This document shows positions 1-7,367 of a stretch of 64,000 nt of DNA, in pieces. The stretch is from the NCBI RefSeq assembly GCF_029910215.1, contig NZ_CP110395.1, positions 2,108,001 to 2,172,000 of the forward strand. The letters are read 5' to 3'. The first letter of the stretch is position 1; each line of letters begins with the position of its first letter. Origin of the DNA: Paraburkholderia sp. D15 (GTDB taxonomy: Bacteria; Pseudomonadota; Gammaproteobacteria; Burkholderiales; Burkholderiaceae). Below the pieces are notes generated by a model. The model was not told the DNA's origin. It did no database searches and saw only the letters and a program-made list of their open reading frames with translations. The position numbers were made by a program, and so were the translations under genes.

Positions 1-579
1 GTGAACGGCGAACTGGCCGGCTACCGGCAGGCGGGCAACCGTCTGTATGAACTTTCGGAGCGGCAGATCGCGCGGCAGCGTCTGGCGACCAGCATGGTGT
101 TCCAGCGCTTCAACCTGTTTCCGCACAAGACCGCGCTGGAAAACGTGATCGAAGGGCCGGTGCAGGTGCTCAAGCGGCGCCGCGCGCAAGCCGAGGAAGA
201 AGCGCGCGCGTTGCTCGAGCGCGTCGGGCTCGGTCACAAGTGCGATGCCTTCCCGGTCGAACTGTCCGGCGGCCAGCAGCAACGCGTGGCGATTGCGCGG
301 GCACTGGCCATGCATCCGCAGTTGATGCTGTTCGACGAGCCGACCTCGGCGCTCGATCCGGAGCTGGTGGGCGAAGTGCTGGCCGTCATGCGCGATCTCG
401 CGCAGAGCGGCATGACGATGATCGTGGTCACGCACGAACTGGGCTTCGCGCGCGAGGTGGCCAACCGCGTGGTCTTCATGGATCAGGGGCAGGTGGTGGA
501 AACCGGCTCGCCCGATCAGGTGCTCGGCCAGCCGCGACACAAGCGCACGCAGGACTTCATTTCGGCGGTGCTGTCCTGA
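1..579 (+). CDS. Polar amino-acid ABC transporter ATP-binding protein (5' end outside window)
   Basis: This is the ATPase of an amino-acid importer of the GlnQ/HisP type. The visible 192 residues hold the Q-loop region ([17 protein letters not shown]), the signature [15 protein letters not shown], Walker B ([12 protein letters not shown]) and the H-loop (VTHE). Walker A is missing because the gene begins before the window, so the GTG at position 1 is not a real start. The matching periplasmic binding protein follows 56 bases downstream in the same direction, which suggests one transport operon. The family is clear; the substrate is not. Confidence 0.9.
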   Translation: MNGELAGYRQAGNRLYELSERQIARQRLATSMVFQRFNLFPHKTALENVIEGPVQVLKRRRAQAEEEARALLERVGLGHKCDAFPVELSGGQQQRVAIARALAMHPQLMLFDEPTSALDPELVGEVLAVMRDLAQSGMTMIVVTHELGFAREVANRVVFMDQGQVVETGSPDQVLGQPRHKRTQDFISAVLS

Positions 580-635
580 ACGCCGCGGACGGCTAGACGG
601 GACTTTTCCTTATCTCTTTCAACCAGCGAGTCTTT

Positions 636-1478
636 ATGAACACATCCCGTTGTATGCGTGCGCTGCTCGCGCTTGTGGTGGGCGTCGCCGCACTGCACGC
701 GCCGTCGTCGAATGCGCAAACCGGCGCGGCGGCATTGGGCAAGAGCACGTTGAGCGCCGCGATCGTGCCGAACTATCCGCCGTTCGAGTACAAGGACCCG
801 GCCACCGACAAGCTGATGGGCTTCGACGTCGATCTCGGCGAAGCGCTCGCGGCGAAACTCGGCGTGAAGCTGGAGTGGCAGGAAACCAACTTCGACCAGA
901 TGATGAGCGCGCTGACCACGCACCGCGTCGACGTGATTCTGTCGGGCATGACCGATCTGCCGGCGCGCCGCGGTGCGATCAACTTCCTCGACTACATCAC
1001 GACCGGGCCGCAGTTCTATACCGCGAAGGCGCGCGCGGGCGAGTTTCCGAACATGGAGGCGCTGTGCGGCAAGGTGGTCGGCACGAGCCGCCGCACCTCG
1101 TTTCCGAACGACATCGCGAACTGGAGCAACGAGCACTGCGTGAAGGCCGGCAAGCCGGCGGTGAAGGTGGTGGGCACGGACGGCTCGTCGGATGCGCGCA
1201 TGCAGTTGCGGCAGAACCGCATCGACGCGGCGGTGCAGGGCGGCGAGACCTTGCCGTACCAGAACTCGATCGAGCAGAACGCGTATGCGCCGATCGGTCA
1301 GCCGTTCCTGTCGCAATACACGGCGATCGGCATGTCGAAGGACAACCCGAAGCTGAATGCCGCGCTGACCCAGGCGTTCAATCAACTGGTGGCCGACGGC
1401 ACATACCAGAAGATTCTCGCGAAGTGGGGTTTGCAGCAGCACGCGGTGACCAAGGCGCAGATCAACGCGGGGACTTGA
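636..1478 (+). CDS. Amino-acid ABC transporter periplasmic substrate-binding protein
   Basis: A 280-residue family-3 solute-binding protein. A signal peptide covers about residues 1-27 (hydrophobic ALLALVVGVAALHA, cleavage near SNAQ). The mature part carries the usual beginning (AAIVPNYPPFEYKD, GFDVDLGEALAAKLG) and a DVILSGMTDLPARR stretch typical of polar amino-acid binders. It lies just after the transporter ATPase gene and should deliver the ligand to that transporter. A 9-bp stem-loop follows the stop. The exact ligand cannot be read from the sequence. Confidence 0.9.
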   Translation: MNTSRCMRALLALVVGVAALHAPSSNAQTGAAALGKSTLSAAIVPNYPPFEYKDPATDKLMGFDVDLGEALAAKLGVKLEWQETNFDQMMSALTTHRVDVILSGMTDLPARRGAINFLDYITTGPQFYTAKARAGEFPNMEALCGKVVGTSRRTSFPNDIANWSNEHCVKAGKPAVKVVGTDGSSDARMQLRQNRIDAAVQGGETLPYQNSIEQNAYAPIGQPFLSQYTAIGMSKDNPKLNAALTQAFNQLVADGTYQKILAKWGLQQHAVTKAQINAGT

Positions 1479-1498
1479 GGCCGGGCGCGGCAAGCAGG

Positions 1499-1526
1499 GG
1501 GTGCGGCATTCGATCCGGCCGCACCC
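1499..1526 (+). terminator. GC-rich stem-loop after the binding-protein gene
   Basis: GGGTGCGGC (1499-1507) pairs perfectly with GCCGCACCC (1518-1526) around a 10-base loop, 20 bases after the stop codon. No T-run follows, so it is not a classical intrinsic terminator; it may protect the transcript 3' end or help Rho-dependent ending. Confidence 0.45.
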
Positions 1527-1533
1527 GACGCCC

Positions 1534-1615
1534 GACACCTGACACCTGACACCTGACACCTGACACCTGACACCTGACACCTGACACCTGACACCTGACA
1601 CCTGACACCTGACAC
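1534..1615 (+). repeat. Tandem heptanucleotide array, 11 copies of GACACCT
   Basis: Eleven exact copies of GACACCT run from 1534 to 1610, followed by a partial GACAC to 1615. All copies are identical, which suggests recent slipped-strand expansion and possible copy-number variation between strains. It is non-coding and sits between two transcription units. Confidence 0.97.
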
Positions 1616-1794
1616 GCGCGATTAATCCGCAACGCGCATGGCGGCCTAATCGCGCGGACTTTCACGCATTTATAACGCATTGCCGATAACGCCCTGGCCG
1701 CGCCACGGCGGCCTCGTTATCGCGCCGGGTAAAAAATACAGCCACGCGAAAAACCCGCGCCGAATTTACCTGATTCGTTTTCCAAAAAAGCCCA

Positions 1795-1822
1795 TTCACA
1801 TTTTGTCCGGTGTCGTTATAAT
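1795..1822 (+). promoter_or_regulatory. Predicted sigma-70 promoter upstream of the amidase effector gene
   Basis: A -35 like TTCACA (1795-1800), 16-base spacer and perfect -10 TATAAT (1817-1822) lie in an AT-rich stretch. Transcription would start near 1829, about 105 bases before the ATG of the effector gene. Confidence 0.55.
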
Positions 1823-1825
1823 CCG

Positions 1826-1849
1826 AACGCCTGCATTAAGGCGTTTTTT
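1826..1849 (+). terminator. Intrinsic-terminator-like hairpin directly after the promoter
   Basis: AACGCC (1826-1831) pairs with GGCGTT (1840-1845) across an 8-base loop and runs into six T residues (1844-1849). It begins almost at the predicted transcription start of the effector transcript, so it could act as an attenuator, or it could terminate transcripts coming from upstream. Confidence 0.45.
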
Positions 1850-1933
1850 GCATGCACGGCGCGATGGGCATTTTGACGGCACGCTTACATCGCCGGCAAT
1901 ACCGGGGCCGTCACTCGGATAACGGATCACATA

Positions 1934-2335
1934 ATGGCAACCGACCAGAATATCAAAACCCTGTGTGAGAATCATTGGACGCAGTGGAAAGCCGATTGCA
2001 GCGGCTTTCTGAAAGCCGTCGCCGGGGACCTCGGCGTCACGCTGACGGGCGATGCAAACAGCATTATCGACCAGATGGGCCGCGCGCCGTGGATTCAACT
2101 CGGCGCGGATGCGGATAAAGCGGTGGCGCTCGCGGCTGTCGGTTATCTGGTCGTCGCGGGTTTGAAAGCCACGCATCACGGCCATGTCGTGATTATCATG
2201 CCGGGCCAGTCGAAGCCTTATCCGCTTGCCTATTGGGGCCGCTATGGCGGCATCGGCCGGAAAAATACCGCGATTAACTATTCGTGGAACCACGCCGATC
2301 TGCCGAACGTCAAGTATTACGCCATTCAGCTATGA
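1934..2335 (+). CDS. tae1: Type VI secretion amidase effector, Tae1/Tse1 family
   Basis: A 133-residue peptidoglycan amidase like Pseudomonas aeruginosa Tse1, which cuts peptide stems in the periplasm of rival cells. The catalytic cysteine sits in DCSGF (Cys22) and the catalytic histidine in HHGHVVI (His84). The order DCSGF, then VVAGLK, GHV, WGR and WNHAD...YYAI follows Tse1 along its whole length. There is no signal peptide, as expected for a secreted effector that must not reach its own periplasm through Sec. The next gene overlaps by four bases (ATGA) and encodes the periplasmic immunity protein. No type VI apparatus genes are in the window, so this is an orphan effector locus. Family assignment is from recalled similarity and motifs. 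Confidence 0.85.
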   Translation: MATDQNIKTLCENHWTQWKADCSGFLKAVAGDLGVTLTGDANSIIDQMGRAPWIQLGADADKAVALAAVGYLVVAGLKATHHGHVVIIMPGQSKPYPLAYWGRYGGIGRKNTAINYSWNHADLPNVKYYAIQL

Positions 2336-2796
2336 AACAGTATTTCCTGAAGCAGCTCGCGATTATCGCCGCCGGACTGGTCGTCGCCGTTCCGGCCGCG
2401 ATCGCGCAAGCCTGCCATTACAGCGAAGTCGATCCCGGCACGGGCAAGGTCAGCGTCGGCGATCTGTCCATCGATCTCGGTCAGGGCGATAGCGGCGACG
2501 GCCAGCACACGCCGGCCGCGTGGGTCGGGCCGATCACGCTGACCCATGCGGGTGGCGACGCGTGTTCGGTGGACCCGGACGTGAGCATCGTCGAGCGGCC
2601 GCTCTATTCGAACGGCAAGCAGTTGCTGGTGTCCACGTACTCCGGCAGCGAGAAGGTGCTGTACGCGGTGGATGCGGCGACCTGCAAGGTGCAGTGGAAG
2701 AGCCCGTCGTTTTCGGGGCGCGTGAAGCTGAGCGGCGAGCGTCTGCAGTTGGGTAAGCGCAAGGTCAAACTGGGCGCGGATTGCGTGCCGCGCTAA
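2332..2796 (+). CDS. tai1: Periplasmic immunity protein for the Tae1 amidase (Tai1/Tsi1 type)
   Basis: A 154-residue secreted protein with a clear signal peptide (residues 1-27, cleavage near AIAQA). The mature part carries four cysteines (near the new N-terminus, in GGDAC, in AATCK and in GADC), suited to two disulfides. The stretch YSGSEKVLYAVDAATCK and the following ERLQLGKRKVKLGADC resemble Tsi1, which plugs the Tse1 active site in the periplasm. I chose the ATG at 2332 because it overlaps the effector stop as ATGA and starts exactly at the signal peptide; a longer frame beginning upstream would bury that signal. Location right behind the amidase gene fits effector-immunity coupling. Confidence 0.82.
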   Translation: MKQYFLKQLAIIAAGLVVAVPAAIAQACHYSEVDPGTGKVSVGDLSIDLGQGDSGDGQHTPAAWVGPITLTHAGGDACSVDPDVSIVERPLYSNGKQLLVSTYSGSEKVLYAVDAATCKVQWKSPSFSGRVKLSGERLQLGKRKVKLGADCVPR

Positions 2797-2835
2797 ACGC
2801 GTGATGAGCGTGCGAGCTGCCGGGGTGGAAACAGA

Positions 2836-3750
2836 ATGAATAAAACGAAGTACTACGTGCGCTCCGGCCGCGTCGGCGCGAGCGCGCCGCTTTATGTGCT
2901 GCTCGGCGGCGGCATCGGCGTCGCGATCGTCGCGGCGCTTTATGCGGTCGTGATCCGCTACAACCCGTTCATCTATTTTTCGTTTCTCGCGACGCTGCTG
3001 TTCGGCGGCTTGATCGGCTTCATCGCGGTGCAGGCCAGTCAGGCCGGCAAGTCGCGCTCGCTGCCGTTCGATCTGTTCGCCGCGCTGTTGCTGTCGGCGT
3101 TCGGCTTGTGGGCGTACTGGCTGATCTGGATCGTGCTCGAACTCGATCACGGCGCGCACGTGGCGGGCGAACTGGTGTTCGCCGGGCCGGCCACGTGGGG
3201 CGATTTCCTGAACTGGCTGGCCGAGAATTATCACGTGACCGTGAGCCGGTATATCGGCACGCATGGCGCGCAAGCGTCGACCGACAACATGCGCTGGATC
3301 TGGGCCGGCGAGGCGTTGCTGGTGATGCTGGCCGCGCAGCTGCTCGCGTGGACGTCGAGCGGCGTGCGCATTTTTTCCGAGCGCACCGGCAAGTGGGCCG
3401 AGACCACGCTGAAGGCGGACGTGCAGGGCATCGACGGCGAACCCGGGGCGTTGCGCGAGGCCTTCGAGCGCGGCGATTTTTCCGCGCTGATGCCGCTCGC
3501 GAGAATCGATCCGCAAGCGTACAGACTCGAGACGGCGTGGCGCAACGTCGATCTGGAATTGATCGCCGAACCCAGCGACGACACGTTTCGCGCGATCACC
3601 GTGCGCACGGTCGTGAATCGCTGGGACAAAAAGGGCAAGCGCAAGCAGACCCGGACGACCGTGGTCGAGCATCTGTGGATCGCGCCGCGCGATTACGATG
3701 CGTTGCTTACGCGGCTTGCCGTTGCGGAAACGCCGGCGTTGCCGGCTTGA
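2836..3750 (+). CDS. Inner-membrane protein of unknown function, downstream of the effector pair
   Basis: A 304-residue protein not assigned to a known family here. Four membrane segments are predicted at about residues 17-40, 45-66, 77-100 and 150-170, followed by a soluble C-terminal part of about 130 residues rich in charged residues (ADVQGIDGEPGALREAFERGD, DKKGKRKQTRTT). It follows the immunity gene by 39 bases in the same direction and may share its transcript. It might be an accessory of the amidase locus or unrelated; nothing visible shows enzymatic activity. Confidence 0.75.
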   Translation: MNKTKYYVRSGRVGASAPLYVLLGGGIGVAIVAALYAVVIRYNPFIYFSFLATLLFGGLIGFIAVQASQAGKSRSLPFDLFAALLLSAFGLWAYWLIWIVLELDHGAHVAGELVFAGPATWGDFLNWLAENYHVTVSRYIGTHGAQASTDNMRWIWAGEALLVMLAAQLLAWTSSGVRIFSERTGKWAETTLKADVQGIDGEPGALREAFERGDFSALMPLARIDPQAYRLETAWRNVDLELIAEPSDDTFRAITVRTVVNRWDKKGKRKQTRTTVVEHLWIAPRDYDALLTRLAVAETPALPA

Positions 3751-3833
3751 GCGAGCGCGGGGGCGGGGTGTGCCGCGACGTGGCGGCGGTGCGCTTGCCG
3801 TGCGCTGCCGCGCCGCGCTAACAGGCAGCAGCG

Positions 3834-4766
3834 TTACCTGCGGCGCGCGCCGGGTTTCGCTTCACCCTTGCGCCTGAATTGCGGCGCCTGTTCCCGCAGA
3901 TAAGTCCAGAGCCGTTCGGCCACCGGACCATGCGACCGGTCGCCGCGCCGCGCGGCGACGACTTCCTCGATACGCCCCGGCAGATAGCGGCCCGCGATCG
4001 ACGTCAGTTTGCCGCTGCGCAACTCCTTCCCGATCAGATAATCCGGCAGATGTCCCCAGCCGAGTCCCTGCAGGATCACTTCCTTTTTCATCGCCTGATC
4101 GGCGACCGTGCATTGATGCGCGCCTTCGATCGTGAAGTAATTGCCCGCCGATGAATGACGTGCGGTGTCGCGCATCACGCATTGGGTGAACGGCCGCATG
4201 TGTTCGGGCTTGATCGCGCGCGGCAAGGGCTCGGGCAGCAGCCCCGGCGCGATCACCGGAATGAAGCGGACTTTGCACAGATCGATCCATTCCAGCGCGG
4301 GATCGGTCTTGTCGATCCAGTGCAGGATCACGTCGGCGTCGCCGTCTTTCAGGCGCTCCAGCGGCCCGGAGATCGCCTCGAAATGCAGATGCAATCGCGT
4401 GTCCGGACAGTGCTTGAAGAAGCGCGCGAGCAGCGCAAGTATTTCCGGACGCGGGCACAGATCGCCGATCACGACGGTCAACTCGCTTTCCTCGCCGATG
4501 GCCAGTTGCGCGGCGTGGTGCCGCAAACCCTCCAGTTCCCGGAGCAGCGCCTGTGCGCGCGTATGGAACGATCGGCCCGCATCGGTCAGGCCGACCCGAT
4601 AGCCGCCGCGATCGAGCAGCGTCAATCCCAACTGGCTTTCCAGTCGGGCCACGGCCGCGAAAACGGCAGGGTGGGAACGGTGCAGCGTGTCCGCCGCCGG
4701 CTGGAAGCCGCCTTGCGTGACGACCGCATCGAAGCATTGCAGGTCGTGTAACGTGAATTCGCTCAT
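3834..4766 (-). CDS. LysR-family transcriptional regulator
   Basis: A 310-residue LysR regulator. The N-terminal winged helix covers about residues 5-65 (TLHDLQCFDAVVTQGGFQPAADTL, AVARLESQLGLTLLDR), followed by the effector-binding domain and an arginine-rich tail. It is divergent from the PcaD-like hydrolase gene with a 101-base gap, the usual arrangement for a LysR protein controlling its neighbour. The effector is unknown. Confidence 0.88.
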   Translation of the reverse strand: MSEFTLHDLQCFDAVVTQGGFQPAADTLHRSHPAVFAAVARLESQLGLTLLDRGGYRVGLTDAGRSFHTRAQALLRELEGLRHHAAQLAIGEESELTVVIGDLCPRPEILALLARFFKHCPDTRLHLHFEAISGPLERLKDGDADVILHWIDKTDPALEWIDLCKVRFIPVIAPGLLPEPLPRAIKPEHMRPFTQCVMRDTARHSSAGNYFTIEGAHQCTVADQAMKKEVILQGLGWGHLPDYLIGKELRSGKLTSIAGRYLPGRIEEVVAARRGDRSHGPVAERLWTYLREQAPQFRRKGEAKPGARRR

Positions 4767-4867
4767 GTCAATTTTCCTGACAAAGATCGTCCTGAGTATG
4801 TAATTTTAGTTCGAATGCGGTTTCCCTATGATCGTTTCCATGGCATCCGCCATGTCTGGAGACGAAC

Positions 4868-5665
4868 ATGCAAGAGACTTTCTATTTCACGACGAGCGAC
4901 GGCGCGCGTATCGCCTATCGGTTGAATGGCGATGAGACACGGCCGCTGCTCGTGTTGTCCAATTCGATCGGCACGACCTTGCACATGTGGGACGCGCAGG
5001 TCGAGGCGCTGTCGCGGCACTTCCGGGTGGTGCGCTACGACGCGCGCGGACACGGCGCGTCGAGCGTGCCGGCGGGGCCCTACACGATGCGGAGATTGAG
5101 CGAGGACGTGATCGAACTGCTCGACACGCTAGGGGTTCGGCGTGCGCATTTCCTGGGGTTGTCGTTGGGCGGGATCGTCGGGCAGTGGCTGGGCGTGCAT
5201 GCGCCGGAACGTATCGATCATCTGATTTTGAGCAATACGTCGCCGTTTCTCGGGCCGGCGGGACGCTTCGACGCATCGATCGCGGCCGTGCTTCAGGCCG
5301 ACGATATGACGGAAACAGCCGAACAGTTTCTGCGCAACTGGTTTCCCGCGCCGATGCTGGACACGCGCAATGCGGAGGTGGCGCGCTTTCGCGACATGTT
5401 GCTGACGACGAACCGGCACGGGTTGGCGGGTTCGTGGGCGGCCGTGCAGGAGACGGATTTGCGCGAGGACATCGCGCGGATGACGCGGCCGACGCTGGTG
5501 ATCGCGGGGCAGTACGACACGGTGACGGCCGCGAGTCACAGCGAGGCGATTGCGGAAACGATTCCCGGCGCGAAACTGCTGACGCTGCCCGCCGTCCATC
5601 TGGCGAACGTCGAGTTTCCGCGGGAATTCGTCGATGCGGTGCTGGCGTTTCTGCTCGCGCGCTAG
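4868..5665 (+). CDS. pcaD: Alpha/beta hydrolase, 3-oxoadipate enol-lactonase (PcaD) type
   Basis: A 265-residue alpha/beta hydrolase closely resembling PcaD, which opens 3-oxoadipate enol-lactone in the beta-ketoadipate pathway. The oxyanion-hole strand LVLSNSIGTTLHMW, the nucleophile elbow GLSLGG (Ser99), the acid in GQYDTVT and the base in PAVHLAN are all in place, and length fits. A GGAGA ribosome site precedes the ATG. No other pca genes are nearby, so it may instead be a stand-alone lactonase or esterase under the divergent LysR regulator. Confidence 0.75.
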   Translation: MQETFYFTTSDGARIAYRLNGDETRPLLVLSNSIGTTLHMWDAQVEALSRHFRVVRYDARGHGASSVPAGPYTMRRLSEDVIELLDTLGVRRAHFLGLSLGGIVGQWLGVHAPERIDHLILSNTSPFLGPAGRFDASIAAVLQADDMTETAEQFLRNWFPAPMLDTRNAEVARFRDMLLTTNRHGLAGSWAAVQETDLREDIARMTRPTLVIAGQYDTVTAASHSEAIAETIPGAKLLTLPAVHLANVEFPREFVDAVLAFLLAR

Positions 5666-6225
5666 CGACCCAGCTCGGGACTTTCCATGTGAATGTCTTC
5701 GGGCTCCAGCGCGAACAGTTGCGGGTCGGGCTGCGTGGTCAGGACAAAGCCGAGCGCCAGATAGAAATCGACGGTGCGTTCCGAAGGCGTCGCTGACACG
5801 TACAGGCGACGTGCGCCGGACTGTTGTGCATGCGCCTGCGCGGCGCGATAGAGCTGAAGGCCCGCGCCGCGCCCGCGATACGCGCAACTGACGTGCAGGA
5901 ACTTCAGTTGCAGCATGTCGGCGTTCGGGCCAAGCGGACGGCTATCGACGATCCCCGCGCCAATCAGGCGTTCACTGTCGAAGAGTCCCGCGCACCATCC
6001 GCCGCGATCGAAGCAGTCGAGCAGCAGCGGCGTGTAATGCTCGGGTTCGCCGTCAGGCCAGCCGTGCATGTCGTGAAACTCGGGATAGCGTTCAAGTTGA
6101 CCGTTGGCGAGGCGGTAGAGATGGTGGATCACTTCGCTGCGGTCGATAGTCCAGACGCGGGTGAGTTCGTCGCGTTGGAGTGAGCGGAGGGTGAAGGGGG
6201 CGGGGGTGGGATAAAGGCGGGACAT
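5662..6225 (-). CDS. GNAT-family N-acetyltransferase
   Basis: A 187-residue acetyltransferase. The acetyl-CoA-binding motif A appears as LHVSCAYRGRGAGLQLYRAA, followed by the typical GARRLYVSATPSERTVDFYLALGF end. It converges on the PcaD-like gene and overlaps it by four bases at the 3' ends. The N-terminal part (SRLYPTPAPFTLRSLQRDELTRVWTID) is less conserved. The substrate is not evident. Confidence 0.85.
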   Translation of the reverse strand: MSRLYPTPAPFTLRSLQRDELTRVWTIDRSEVIHHLYRLANGQLERYPEFHDMHGWPDGEPEHYTPLLLDCFDRGGWCAGLFDSERLIGAGIVDSRPLGPNADMLQLKFLHVSCAYRGRGAGLQLYRAAQAHAQQSGARRLYVSATPSERTVDFYLALGFVLTTQPDPQLFALEPEDIHMESPELGR

Positions 6226-6547
6226 ACGTGTTGCGAGCCGTTGGAGCTAAAAAATGCGATTGAAGTAGATGCGCCGACGCGGGCGCAGAATAACACTGGT
6301 ACTGAAATTTATCGATTTGTATCGATTGGCAGAAAGTACGCGTGTGGAGTGGTATCGAGAGCGAAAATTTTGGGAAGCCCGGTGTAGTAGCTGTTGTGCA
6401 TGCGTATCAACTATCTTTATTTTCACCGAGGCGAAGCACGGTCTGTTTTATACCTGGAAGCAGATTTACTGCATTGAACATGGCTTGATTGGTCGCAACG
6501 AAGTCACTAGGCTTTGAGCCCTTCCGTTCGACCACATAGGCAATTGA
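6226..6547. other. AT-richer intergenic stretch with no convincing gene
   Basis: This 322-base gap is markedly less GC-rich than the surroundings. Short open frames exist on both strands (for example 6269-6517 plus), but they have no good ribosome site, no recognisable family and unusual composition. It probably holds the promoter of the following two-gene module. Composition suggests that module was acquired. Confidence 0.55.
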
Positions 6548-6979
6548 ATGAGCAATAAGTATTCTTTCGGGGGGCATCACGATCTGACGCCGGCTGAACT
6601 GTTCTTTTTCGTCGCAGTGCAAGAGACCTGCGAGCAGGTGGGTATAGATGACATCGAAGCCGTTATTCTGATTCTCGCCGGATGGCCCATGCTGCCCACC
6701 AGGCAAAAATTTGGTGGGGCGACGAAGGGTACATCTGTTGCATCTGTGATGTCTCGCTCGTTGTTTCGCTATGAACTTAAGCGCGCAGTTTTGCCGACGA
6801 TCACTCTTCAGAGCATCAAATCGTTTCGGATCATTCTGACTCGCCGGCTAGGCGTGTTTATTGGTCGAGCTATCCCTGGCGTTGGCTGGGTACTGCTTGC
6901 ACGCGACGTATTCAAAATCGTGACTAACACTGTGTTCAAATACAATCGCATGGTCAAAACCGAAGACAAAGTTTTATGA
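6548..6979 (+). CDS. Small membrane-associated protein resembling the STM2901 family
   Basis: A 143-residue protein of unknown function. Its beginning (YSFGGHHDLTPAELFFFVAVQET), its middle (ILAGWPMLPTRQKFGGATKG) and its hydrophobic end (GRAIPGVGWVLLARDVFKI) resemble, from memory, the enterobacterial STM2901-type 'phage membrane protein' family. The glycine-containing hydrophobic segment near residues 100-125 could enter a membrane. The gene is AT-richer than its neighbours and overlaps the DUF1493 gene by ATGA, so the two proteins are probably made together. Function is unknown; an effector/immunity or phage-derived role is only a guess. Confidence 0.65.
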   Translation: MSNKYSFGGHHDLTPAELFFFVAVQETCEQVGIDDIEAVILILAGWPMLPTRQKFGGATKGTSVASVMSRSLFRYELKRAVLPTITLQSIKSFRIILTRRLGVFIGRAIPGVGWVLLARDVFKIVTNTVFKYNRMVKTEDKVL

Positions 6980-7332
6980 CCGATTCGTTGTGGGATGAGT
7001 TGGAGCGTTTCGTCCGGAGAGAGGCCGGGTTAGGCGAGAACAAGCGGCTGTCCCCGACAACCCGGCTCGTGGAAGATCTGGGCCAAACGGGCGATGACGC
7101 AAGCGAATTCATGGTCCGGTACTTTGAGCATTTCGACGTTGCGGGTGGCGATTTCGATTTCCACCGCTACTTCTTGATGGAGGGAGAAGGGCTGCTTTTT
7201 TCGCTCTTTCGGCGCGTGGTTTTTCGCCAACCTCAGCGCCTCGTCCGCGAGCCGATCACGTTGGGCATGCTTCACCAGGCACTCGAGGACAAGCATTGGG
7301 ATTCAGGCCGACTCGGCTTGATTCGTCTGTGA
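6976..7332 (+). CDS. DUF1493 family small acidic protein (acyl-carrier-like)
   Basis: A 118-residue acidic protein matching the DUF1493 pattern: an N-terminal helix (LERFVRREAGL), then RLVEDLGQTGDDASEFMVRYFEHFDV, which resembles the helix-loop-helix of acyl carrier proteins but lacks the usual DSL phosphopantetheine motif, and a conserved PITLGMLHQALEDKHW end. It is translated from an ATG overlapping the stop of the STM2901-like gene. The pairing of these two families is also seen in enterobacteria as far as I recall; its function is not established. Confidence 0.7.
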   Translation: MTDSLWDELERFVRREAGLGENKRLSPTTRLVEDLGQTGDDASEFMVRYFEHFDVAGGDFDFHRYFLMEGEGLLFSLFRRVVFRQPQRLVREPITLGMLHQALEDKHWDSGRLGLIRL

Positions 7333-7367
7333 ACCGTATCAAGCCATTTCCCGTCTTCGACTGGCAA

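Larger units (their letters stand above)
1479..1933. other. Intergenic region: stem-loop, heptamer array, promoter and terminator-like leader
   Basis: This 455-base gap separates the amino-acid transporter from the amidase effector gene. It holds a GC-rich stem-loop, eleven GACACCT repeats, an AT-rich stretch (about 1720-1825), a consensus-like sigma-70 promoter and an intrinsic-terminator-like hairpin. Open frames on the minus strand across the repeats encode only a repeating heptapeptide generated by the array and are not considered genes. Confidence 0.7.

Noticed and set aside
1534..1615. Possible CRISPR array
   Set aside because: The units are 7 bp and contiguous with no spacers, and no cas genes are present; it is a simple tandem repeat.
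1382..1680. Minus-strand frames encoding a repeated SGVRCQV-like peptide
   Set aside because: They arise because the 7-bp GACACCT array stays open in all frames; there is no ribosome site or family.
6269..6517. An 82-codon plus-strand frame upstream of the STM2901-like gene
   Set aside because: It lacks a ribosome site, reads as an arginine/cysteine-rich sequence without family likeness and overlaps the probable promoter region.
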